From: Cyanophora paradoxa
Taxonomy: Eukaryota; Glaucocystophyceae; Cyanophorales; Cyanophoraceae
Direction of reading: 5' to 3'
Length of the DNA: 64,000 nt
NCBI GenBank assembly: GCA_004431415.1
Contig: QPMI01000054.1
Coordinates: 62,001 to 126,000 of the forward strand
The translations under genes and the position numbers were made by a program. Of this stretch, positions 23,388-34,600 are shown in pieces. A model generated the notes under the pieces. That model had not been told where the DNA came from. It ran no database searches and worked only from the letters and a program-made list of their open reading frames with translations. How positions within the stretch are numbered: the stretch's first letter is position 1; each line of letters starts with the position of its first letter.

Positions 23388-23662
23388 ACTACCGTAGAAC
23401 ACAATATTAAGCTTAAGGTCTGTACTTTATTATGTCGTCCCGAAATTATGTCGCCTCGGACGGGACAAAACGACATAATTTGGGGACGTCATAATACGGG
23501 CTCGCTAAGCCGCCCCATACAGTACCCCCCAATTTTACCGCCCCATACAAGCCTGAAAATTTCATGCCGACATAATTTGGGGACGTCATATTTCGCATAG
23601 AGAAGGCTCGGGTTTTCAAACGACATAAATTTGCATGACATAATATTGTGTTCTACGGTAGT
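23388..23662. mobile_element. Short terminal-inverted-repeat element (275 bp)
   Basis: The left end ACTACCGTAGAACACAATAT is inverted perfectly at the right end (22-bp arms, 23388-23409 and 23641-23662). Inside are two related CATAATTTGGGGACGTCATA motifs and a CCCCATACAGTACCCCCC module. No coding capacity and no clear target-site duplication were seen. A partial relative lies at 21600-21745, and the CCCCATACA module recurs at about 24880. Confidence 0.75.
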
Positions 23663-24327
23663 GGGTCCGCCGGGCCGTGAGTCCCGTGACTCCGTGGCAC
23701 AGACTCGCACTACTAGTATATATGCTGCATATATGCATGAGCTTTGCCAAGTTGACAATGCAATGCCAACTTGCCAAACTTGAAAAAGTTGCCAAGCCTT
23801 GAAGTTGCCAACTTGAATTGGTTAGTCCGTTGGACCGGCCCGGGCCGGCGCCGGCGGCACCGGGCAGGCCGGCGGCCGCGGCGGTACTGTAGGTCCAGTG
23901 TAGGACGGCTTTTTTAGCCGTAATTTTAAATTGCCGTATAAATTGCCGAGAGGCCGAATTCGGCAATTCTAAGCATCGGCAATATTGCTGGGGGTAGGGG
24001 TGTTTTTAGGCTGCCATAGAGCGAAAGCCTGGATATCGATAATGGGCTGGATTCGGCAATTTATCGCCACGGTTTCGTAGTACCAGTCACTGAGTACAGA
24101 CTGTACAGTAGTGAGGGAGCGCTATCATACCGTAGTACCGCGGTACCGCCGTCACGGCGCCGTGATACCGGTACTCCGGCGGTAGTATACGCGCTACTAT
24201 AGCTACCGGTAGGCTGGCGCTCGCAGCGCGAGTCTCGCCGCGAGAGCGGCTCCAGCTGCAGCTGCGCATGCAGCCTGCAGGCTGCAGCCTGGCAGCTCAC
24301 TGAGCTCAGCGGCTACCGTACCGTAGA

Positions 24328-24764
24328 TAGGGTTACCGTATGTCGGAAATGTCGGTCACCCACCTTCCGACATCGACATTAAATATTGTCGAATGTCGGT
24401 TGGATGTCGGTGCGATCCGACAGAGGGGGGGGTAGGGGTCATCTCCGCCGGCAGAATGCGCCATAAATTATAAATTAAGGCTTCTGGCGCTCCAGGAAGT
24501 TATTCTAAGCATGTCTTAACACTTTCTTCACGTTGGGAGACCATAGGAGCGTGGGTTCTAGGTGCGCGACGGGCGCCCAACGGGCCGGCGACGGCATGGA
24601 GGGGGCGAGAAATGCATGCGCATTAAATATATATAAAATGCATTATTTATATTAATATTTCCGATATGTCGGATCGACATTCGGTCACCCTCGCCGACAT
24701 CGTACCGACATTCGAAATGTCGAACCGAATGTCGGAGCTTCGACATGTCGGTACGGTAACCCTA
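24328..24764. mobile_element. hAT-type MITE, copy 2 (437 bp)
   Basis: It has the same TAGGGTTACCG ... CGGTAACCCTA ends as copy 1, flanked by a different perfect 8-bp duplication, ACCGTAGA (24320-24327 and 24765-24772). The interior aligns with copy 1 throughout but is visibly diverged, so the two are independent insertions of one family and not a segmental duplication. Confidence 0.9.
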
Positions 24765-24795
24765 ACCGTAGAGCAGGAAAATACTGGACGCAGAA

Positions 24796-24864
24796 AAATA
24801 CTGGAGCCCGAAATTAGTGGACCGAAAACTTGACTCACTCCACTAATTTCGGGCTCCAGTATTT
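24796..24864. repeat. Perfect 26-bp-stem hairpin with a third arm copy downstream
   Basis: The left arm (24796-24821, containing CTGGAGCCCGAAATTAGTGG) is perfectly inverted at 24839-24864, leaving a 17-nt loop. A further copy of the right arm occurs near 24936-24958, just after a CCCCATACAGTACCCCCC module. It is probably the end of another small inverted-repeat element family. Confidence 0.75.
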
Positions 24865-25691
24865 CTCTGCTGCTAAGCTGCCCCATACAGTACCCCCCAT
24901 AATTACCGCCCCATACAAGCCTGACAAGATTTTGGTCCACTAATTTCGGGCTCCAGTAGTTTGCCTAATTAAGGGAGGGCCAAGTTTTCTAGTCCACTAA
25001 TTTCCGGTCCGTTGTACAAATATATACAGATCTACCGGTAGACTCTGAGATCTAGCTATAGATTCTATTCAATGATTCTCTAGTCAGCCCGGGCCCCGGC
25101 CCCCGGGCGCCCCGCCGCGCCGCCGGGCCGCCGGCCATCCTGGCAGGCCGAATTCGAACTATACTAGTACTGTACTCCGTATAGACCGTATACCATCACA
25201 CGTGCACGATATAGACCGTATATGCATGTAGCATGCAGCCCCGCGCGTGGGCCGCGGGTGGCGTTCGGGGCCGGTAGAAGCTCGAGTTCAGCTGCATCCA
25301 ACATGTATCATCACACGGTATACGTATAGCATGCAGCGCCGGCCTGCGAACCGGCCCAGTGCGGTGAATCAACCGCGGCCGTCTAGATCTGCCGCGTTCT
25401 GCGCATATGCATGCCTCAGTGCGGTGGCCTCAAGCATGCACATGCTGCACATCACACGTCGCGGCATATATATGCATATCCGTAAGTCGCCGTGGGGTAT
25501 CTCTTGTCCGCGTGCACGATGTGCATGTACATGTGCTCATGCATGCGCATATGTATATATGTGATGAAAAGCAGTGCCGCAGATCTACTAGACCCGCCGA
25601 TGCCTCGGAGACGGTGACTACGGCGCTTTCTTTGCTCACCGCGGCGGCCCGCATCCACACACACGGCCTGTACATGTATAGCTAGGTCTCG

Positions 25692-28600
25692 ATGCAAAGC
25701 TTCAACAAGGCGGTCGCAAGCAACAGATGGCCTGTAGCTAGGCCTGCGGCCCTCAGGGGCCTGGGCCGCACTGGCGAAGGCACTGATGCCACCCCCCTCG
25801 ACTCGCAATTGGCCGGCGCCAGCGCCTGTTGCGTGTGCGTTCTCTTCGTGATCAACATCATCGCGGCACCACGCACGATCGCAGCCGGTGCGAGCGCTCA
25901 TGATTATTCAACTTCGGCAGCGCACGCATCGCGAGTGCCGGGCGACCGCGCTCGTGCATGCAGGGGCCACGCTTCCGGAAGCTGAGGCGACATCATACGG
26001 TGTGGTGCTGAACGAGCTCGGGACCCCCCCTGGAATGCCGGCAAGGGCTTCCGCCGCCGGGGCCTTCTTCATCCATTCCGGGCGAACCTACTTCATGAGC
26101 GTCGGGGGTTCCACAGCCTCCAGCACGAGCGATGAGGTGCGCTTGACTTCGACCGCATGCGCATCGATGCCCCCTGCATACGCAAGACCAGCTCTCCAAA
26201 TCAATCGACCCTCACGGTCCGGTAATGCACCGGCCGGGATGCAGATTTGGGTCTATAGCTACAGCGAGTCGAAGACTTGGAGCCTCGCACCCGTGACGAC
26301 AATGTGGCCAATATCTGGCACGAAGTGCGCTTTTGACTCGCGATCGGGAGGAACTTCTTTCATTTACTGTGCGGGTGAGTACTAGCCCTACAGGTAGGCA
26401 TAATGTCATAGTGCCGTTGAACATCGCTTGATGAAGAGCGGCCTTGCAATTGCTGCTTGTGGACTCAACGCTGTGACCGGCCGCGGGGGCACGTATGCAG
26501 GTGGCACCTACTCCGTTGCATACGGCCAGACAAACTTCTGGAGGATTCCTAGCGCCTTGGACCGCTGGCCAGAGGTCCTGCCCAGCATGCCGACGACGAC
26601 CGGCATCAGCCAGCGCACCGGCCATTGTGCGATATCGATGCTATGTGTACTCGCTGTTTTAAGTTCGAGCTAGAATTCGCTGACCATGCTTCTTGCACCT
26701 GCAGGCTTAGCTGTTTTCAACGGCAGCGTCTGGGTTCGTTGAATGCGTTTGAACTTTGATTTGGCTTCCATTATCATCCGTATCATTTAGCTGCAAGCGC
26801 TTGCTTATGTTATGATGGTCGCAGGTCGCGGCGGGATTCGAGAACGGAGGTCGTCTCAACGACTTGCTCCGGTGCGTATAAGCCTGATCGTGAAGCTTAT
26901 ATTCGATAAATTTCCATAGTTAGTATCGCATGCCGGGCGCTTACCTCCTGAGGCAGGTATACTATTTCGAGCAGCAAATGGTCAACGGAGGTGCGACATC
27001 TCATGTTTTGCACACGAGTTCCTCTTTGTCAAGGGGGGGGGGGGGGGGGAGGCGGGGGGGGCGGGGAATAGTGGTTAGGGGATGGTTAGGGCGGGGGGGG
27101 GGGGGGGGGGTAGGGCAAGAGGAGGGAAGAGGGGGGGCGAGGAGGAGGGGGGCAGAAGGCAGAGCAGAGGTCAGCTGCCAGGCTGCAGGTGGGAAAGACC
27201 AGGGGAGAGCAGCGGCCAGGTGGAAAAGACCAAGGGAAGGTGTTGAGGCCCGCTGTGAGCTAGAGCTTAGCACTTATTTGAGAAACAAACATCTAATAAT
27301 TATTTAATTGCGAAACATTTGTTCTCTGGTGAATTCAAATCTGTTTTACAAGTAGCGACACTGTTGTTATATAGTACCTACGGGGGGTTCGCCGCACCTT
27401 AGTCTCTCGAAAACAATGAACAGATTCTTTTTTGTTGCGTCCGCTCTCAAATCATACGAACTGGCACTAATGAATTGTTAGCAGATTCCCAACGGAAATT
27501 CTCAAATGGAGGCGAGAGGAGGGGCCGGCTGCGCGCGCTCTGGAAGCCGCCTCTACATTTCTGGGGGTGGTGGCACGCGGTCGGACGACCAGTATTCAAA
27601 TATTTAGTGCTTCCGAAAATCCTCGTCAATCTATTCTCAAACTCATGTAGTTCGCGCAGTTATGTTGATCTTGCAGAGGGGAATCAACGCCGCTTCGTCC
27701 TCTTGACGGCTTGGAACCGCTATGTGTATCCATCATATGCGAGTGTTGTGCTTCCCGGTCACATTCTCGGAATCTGCTACGGACTTGTCATGTTGGTGCC
27801 CGGGCGTCCGGGTCCGACAACGGGTTTTCCCTTCACCGTGAAAATGTTCAACCCCGAAGGTAACCAAATTCGGACCTTCAAGCGGATGTACATCTCGCAT
27901 ATCGCCGAGTCGACGTCGCACTGCAGATGGCTCTGAGCTGTTTTCTGACCGAGAAGGCCTGTTTCCAATTTCGAAATCTGCCTATGATAGCCCAGCCTCC
28001 TTACATGAAAGCTCGTCGCACGACACCTGCGAGATGTACGTATTCGTCATATCCATTAGTTGAAACTCGTCAATCATGATCTGTGTTCGGCCTTCCAGAT
28101 TCGCTCTCGGCGGGTTCTACGAGGAGTCAACCAGCTTGGTCGCTGAAGCGTGGCAGATTGCAGGCAAGCTGATCGTGAAACGCCAACAGATGTATTGCAA
28201 TATATTACAATATAATAAAGGGATGATGGGTTTTCCTGCAGGGAAAGCTCCTGGAAGCGCATCCGGAGCATCCTTGCCGACAGCAACAGACTTGCAAGGG
28301 TACAGTCGGGGAGCGGCGCCAATGGCAAGTCGATGGCGAGCTGGCGCAACCTTGTTTTATGCTGCTGGGATCCAGAACTTAGCGCTCGTCGGTGGAGAGG
28401 GCATGAATTATGAGTACTTCACGGATGTTTGGAAGCTTGGCATTGGTGAGTCTGATTGCGGGTTTTGTGTTGACGTCTTCGTGATGTTCTGTGGGACTGC
28501 AGAAAGTGGAAACTGGCAGCAGGCTTCTTCGACAGCTGCTTCTGGAGGACCTGGTGTTCGCTGCGCCTGGGACGGGGCAGACAATATATATTGTCTACGT

Positions 28601-31600
28601 GCGCAGTGACACGTATCGTCTATGATCTCTTTATTCATGCAGCGTGCCAGAGACAACCTATTTTTGGAGACATCCAGTCTCGAGTTCACTTAATGATCGG
28701 ATATCCCTCCCTGCACCCCCGCGTTCAATGTCCCACGGATGTGCGTGCGCGAACGCGTCCTCTGCATTTAGTGTCTATTGAATTCTCGATTCCGAAACAA
28801 AAAAGTGTCCATTGATCTGAGTGTGGCTTTTTAGGCATGGCAGTTTACAACGGCAGCGTCTGGTATGCAACTGGATACAGTTATGTCAGCGGTTGGGTGC
28901 CTCGAAGCGATCTTCTGAGGTTGGGGCTCCCGGTCCTGCCATGATCTTGATCGATATCACTCATGATCGTGATCGTGATTAGCCATCTTAAACTGACCAA
29001 CTCGAGGTCCAGGTACGACATAGCTACATTCAAGTGGACGCATGCAATCGAGCACGCCTCTTCCGGAATCTTGGCTGTTATGCGGGCGGCCTGCGCCCGA
29101 GCTGGGTCGAAGCTCTACTTGTATGGTGGTCAAGGAGGAGAGGAAGACGGGTGGCCGCAACTCACCGCATTATACGAAGTTGATTTGGCCTGGGGCGTCC
29201 CAAAGAAGTACAGGCTCGTGGGAAACTATATATCCGGCTGCTCGGAATGTGCCGCCGGAGCATGCCGCGGCCTGGTGTTTCTGGTGAGAAATACTTATCA
29301 GTCGCCTGATCGAGGGCTCTACCTCGTAAATCCTATCGGTACTTTCTCGTATTTTACAATTTGGATGTGTCATCAACCTTAAGCTTCTTCCAGATGGAGC
29401 GGTGTTAAAGCGGGTTTGGAACATCCCGAGGCTCACAGACCTTGCGTGTGCGCCCGAAAATGCTACTTCTAAATTACACATTGCCCGACGTTTTTTTTGT
29501 GTCTCGTTTGACTTCAGACGATTCGGACGACGTGGCGTGCAAATTGTCTGCATACCCCGCTCCGAATTCTAGATCTCTGCTTTCTGTGCGTTCGTTCTGA
29601 CTTGGGGTGGTACGATGCAGCTATAGTGTGACTGGCAGAGCCGCCTACCGTGATTATCGAACAAACGTTTACCAAATAAACGGTGCTTATCGAAGCCTTG
29701 AAGCCGTGCTGCAAAGACGTGAACGATAGTCTTCTAATATTCATATGTTTTGCAATTGCTGACGGGTCGGTACGGAAGGATACTTGTCGGCTTTATCGGT
29801 CGCATGGACCGCGATGCTCGGCGCCGGGACCACGAACTCTACGTTGGCGCCCCTGCAGCGCGGCTCTTACGTGACCGTAGTATACTCCTCCGCCTCGCGG
29901 TCCTTTGGGCCCGTCTCAGTCGGACTTTCACCCGCGGATAGCGACACGCCCCCAATGTCTGAGCTTACCCTTTCCGTCGACGCCGCTTCGGTTTATATCT
30001 ATGCGGCGGGTGGAGCTTTCAACGTCTCGGCCCTCCCCAACGACGTGAACGGGGGCCGGTACCGGCTGCGTGTGTACAACGAGTACGGAGACGGTGCATA
30101 CTCGCCTGCGTTCGAGATCGAGCCGTGTGAGTGCTTCAACAATTGCCCGTCCATCAGTGAGCGTTTGTCGGTCGCACGCTAACTGCCAGCAAGGGGCTCT
30201 TATGGAAATCCGGCGTCCGGCGGCTGGCATGCAGGTGCAAGTTAACACGTCTACGATAATTTGTGAGCCTCCAGTCGATTTCGCGCAGCTTTCCTGCATG
30301 TGGTGCGAGCTTATCACTATACCGACAGCCTGGAGCTCGGCGCTGTGGTCGTTTGAGGCCTCTGTCTACCTGCTTCCAAGCGATAGAGACCGCGTTTCGG
30401 TGCGGGAGCTTAGAAACCCTCGCAGAAAGGAGTATCGTTAAAAATGCCGATGCGCGCATTCGTGCCGATCCATGACTCGGCTTTTTGTGCTCCCTAGTCG
30501 TGGGTGGGCGCACATCTGGGACGGGTGCTCGTATCTGCGGACGGAGGCAGTACCACGGTGTTTATCCCAAAGGAGACGACTCCAGGCGATTTCGTGATTC
30601 AAGTCGTCGACGGGGCCAACCGCGCGAAGAGCTGCCAGATGATTCCATTCGTAACCGTCATTGCTCCAGGTGAGCTCGGTATTACAGTAGCTATAGGATG
30701 CGTTTCCCAATCCGATCGGTTTTCGAAATGCAGATGAAATGTGGGAGCCGGTCATTCACTCCGTCAGCGGAACGAACGGCACCCGAGTGAGCCTCAGCAT
30801 TCGTTATTGGAGGGGCCAGAACGCGTCGGCAGTCGAGGTTAACTGCACCGGCGATGCGCGGATGTACATGACATCCACACCAGTGCGAGAAAGAGATCCG
30901 CCGGTGCTGGAAGCGTATGTTCCTGTGGAGCCGTCGTACACCGCTGGCTTCTACCTGAACTGCAGCGTCTGCCTTCGATCGACCGCCAACCGCGTTTCCC
31001 CCTCCGTGGATGTTGCCTCCGTCTGGGTCAACCCAGGTACGTATACGTATATGCGAACTCGCCCTGTTCCGTCGTCTTCCTATGCATAGCCTTGCGTCAA
31101 GGACCTTCTCTATTCAATCTCGGTTTTTCGAATGCTAAAAGCTTCTACTTCATACACAGCCGCTCCAAGCGCCCCAATCGTACTTTCTGCGTTGGCTTTG
31201 AATTCGACGGCCTCTCGGTTTCGCGTGGCGTTTACAGCGAGTCAAAACGTGACACTTATCGAAGTGGCATGCACGGGTCCTTGCGGAATGCAGGTGGCGC
31301 GCGTCGCAGCTTCTGATGTGAAAGCGGATGGCATCGGCGTCGAAATGAACGTCGCGCCTTCTTTTGCAAGCACCTGTGTGCTGGTATGCTCTGCGTCAGC
31401 CATCACGGTGGCGAACACCCACAACGCGAGTGTCTCCGTGTTGTTGTCTATGCCACTGGGTGCGTGAATGCATGGCATGCTGGCGAGCAGGATGCCGAAC
31501 TAGGAAAAAAACATTCCTAGGAACATGCGATACATTACAAAGCTACAGCATAGCTGGCGCCTTGCAGCAACCAACACATCCGTGGGGACGATCGCTGACC

Positions 31601-34600
31601 TCGACGTGTAATCGCGCAGCGCCGCCGTCGGCTCCGCTGGTGCTCGCGGCGTCAGCGACCAATGCGACACACGTGTCGCTGCAAGCAGCCTTCGCGGCCG
31701 GCCAGAACGTCACGGCGATCCAGTTTGACTGCGCGGGTTTCGGCGGCCCGTACCGGAGAAACGTGTCCGTGTCCGATCTCAACGCGGCCGGGTTCATGAC
31801 ACACATCGTCGTCGCCGCTTCGTATGGGGGCAACTACACGCTGGCATGCTCGGTGGCAGCTCTCAGCGCGGCTGGGCTATGGAGCAGCACAGAAACGACG
31901 CGCTTGGTGGTGGTCCCCGCGGGTGCGTCATGCGAAGCGGAGATCGTGATTAAGACGGGGCTAGGGCTTGGTTTGCGCTTGTCCCTTGCAGGCCGCGCGC
32001 TTTGCCGCGGCGCCGTCGTGGGGCGTGTACTTGCTCGAATGTTGAAGGTGGTATTTTCGGCGCGCAGAAACCCCTTCTGCGCCAACGATCGTCGCGGTGG
32101 ACGTTGTGAACTCGACGCTCCTGGTTCTGCAGGTGGCGTTCACGGGGGGACAGAACGTGACGATAATCGAGGCGAGCTGCACAGGCAGCGGCGGTGCATA
32201 CGTGTCGAGCGCGGCCGTCACCGATGCAGAAGCGGGCGGGGCCGGCGTGGGGTTGTCGGTGGCCGCTCCTCTGTCGTACATGAACTACACGCTCTCCTGC
32301 GTTGCGACGGCGGAGAGCGCAACGAGCCTTCGCGCGACAAGCGGCGCCACGCTCGCCACAATTCCAGCCGGTTCGTTCGGACGGGCATTCGTTCGATGGC
32401 CACGTGCACGGATAGCCGGCTAAGCTGTTCGTGCAATCGATTGGGCGATCAAGAGGACCAGACATCGGCGCTAGCCATCGCAACTTGTAGTTACGCCGAG
32501 CCGATTCCGTAAAAGCGGCTAATATAGCCCATCGGCATTGATTGGGCCTGATAGATTGACGTGATGCAATGCACCCGATAGCTGACCTTGACGTGTAATC
32601 GCGCAGCGCCACCGTCGGCTCCGCTGGTGCTCGCGGCGTCAGCGACCAATGCGACACACGTGTCGCTGCAAGCAGCCTTCGCGGCCGGCCAGAACGTCAC
32701 GGCGATCCAGTTTGACTGCGCGGGTTTCGGCGGCCCGTACCGGAGAAACGTGTCCGTGTCCGATCTCAACGCGGCCGGGTTCATGACACACATCGTCGTC
32801 GCCGCTTCGTATGGGGGCAACTACACGCTGGCATGCTCGGTGGCAGCTCTCAGCGCGGCTGGGCTATGGAGCAGCACAGAAACGACGCGCTTGGTGGTGG
32901 TCCCCGCGGGTGCGTCATGCGAAGCGGAGATCGTGATTAAGACGGGCTAGGGCTTGGTTTGCGCTTGTCCCTTGCAGGCCGCGCGCTTTGCCGCGGCGCC
33001 GTCGTGGGCGTGTACTTGCTCGAATGTTGACGGTGGTATTTTCGGCGCGCAGAAACCCCTTCTGCGCCAACGATCGTCGCGGTGGACGTTGTGAACTCGA
33101 CGCTCCTGGTTCTGCAGGTGGCGTTCACGGGGGGACAGAACGTGACGATAATCGAGGCGAGCTGCACAGGCAGCGGCGGTGCATACGTGTCGAGCGCGGC
33201 CGTCGCCGATGCAGAAGCGGGCGGGGCCGGCGTGGGGTTGCCGGTGGCCGCTCCGCTGTCGTACATGAACTACACGCTCTCCTGCGTTGCGACGGCGGAG
33301 AGCGCAACGAGCCTTCGCGCGACAAGCGGCGCCACGCTCGCCAGCATTCCTGCCGGTTCGTTCGGACGGGCATTCGTTCGATGGCCACGTGCACGGATAG
33401 CCGGCTAAGCTGTTCGTGCAATCGATTGGGCGATCAAGAGGACCAGACATCGGCGCTAGCCATCGCAACTTGTAGTTACGCCGAGCCGATTCCGTAAAAG
33501 CGGCTAATATAGCCCATCGGCATTGATTGGGCCTGAAAGATTGACGTGATGCAATGCACCCGATAGCTGACCTTGACGCGTAATCGCGCAGCGCCACCGT
33601 CGGCTCCGCTGGTGCTCGCGGCGTCAGCGACCAATGCGACACACGTGTCGCTGCAAGCAGCCTTCGCGGCCGGCCAGAACGTCACGGCGATCCAGTTTGA
33701 CTGCGCGGGTTTCGGCGGCCCGTACCGGAGAAACGTGTCCGTGTCCGATCTCAACGCGGCCGGGTTCATGACACACATCGTCGCCGCCGCTTCGTATGGG
33801 GGCAACTACACGCTGGCGTGCTCGGTGGCAGCTCTCAGCGCGGCTGGGCTATGGAGCAGCACAGAAACGACGCGCTTGGTGGTGGTCCCCGCGGGTGCGT
33901 CATGCGAAGCGGAGATCGTGATTAAGACGGGGCTAGGGCTTGGTTTGCGCTTGTCCCTTGCAGGCCGCGCGCTTTGCCGCGGCGCCGTCGTGGGGCGTGT
34001 ACTTGCTCGAATGTTGACGGTGGTATTTTCGGCGCGCAGAAACCCCTTCTGCGCCAACGATCGTCGCGGTGGACGTTGTGAACTCGACGCTCCTGGTTCT
34101 GCAGGTGGCGTTCACGGGGGGACAGAACGTGACGATAATCGAGGCGAGCTGCACAGGCAGCGGCGGTGCATACGTGTCGAGCGCGGCCGTCACCGATGCA
34201 GAAGCGGGCGGGGCCGGCGTGGGGTTGCCGGTGGCCGCTCCGCTGTCGTACATGAACTACACGCTCTCCTGCGTTGCGACGGCGGAGAGCGCAACGAGCC
34301 TTCGCGCGACAAGCGGCGCCACGCTCGCCAGCATTCCTGCCGGTTCGTTCGGACGGGCATTCGTTCGATGGCCACGTGCACGGATAGCCGGCTAAGCTGT
34401 TCGTGCAATCGATTGGGCGATCAAGAGGACCAGATCTAGACATCAGTGCTAGACATCGCAACCTGTAGTAACGACGAACCGATTCCGTAAAAGCGGCTAG
34501 CATAGCCCAGCGGCATTGATTGGGCCTGATAGATTGACGTGATGCAATGCACCCGATAGCTGACCTTGACGCGTAATCGCGCAGCGCCACCGTCGGCTCC

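Larger units (their letters stand above)
20912..25691. other. A+T-richer non-coding region rich in small mobile elements
   Basis: No coding exons with plausible splice context were found over about 4.8 kb. Base composition shifts sharply from the GC-rich genes on the left. Contents seen: a CTAG/GCTAGC-dense stretch (about 21235-21440), two hAT-type miniature elements, one other terminal-inverted-repeat element with a second partial copy, a 26-bp-stem hairpin, and many short palindromes containing CATATG, ATGCAT and GTATAC. The segment ends at the start of the receptor-kinase gene. Confidence 0.7.

Noticed and set aside
25247-25685. Short open frames just upstream of the receptor gene
   Set aside because: They lie in repeat-like DNA full of ATGCAT/CATATG palindromes, overlap on both strands, and do not splice sensibly into the receptor.
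20912-25691. Several 60-150-codon frames in the A+T-richer region
   Set aside because: They overlap transposon ends and palindromes, lack splice context and match nothing recognisable.
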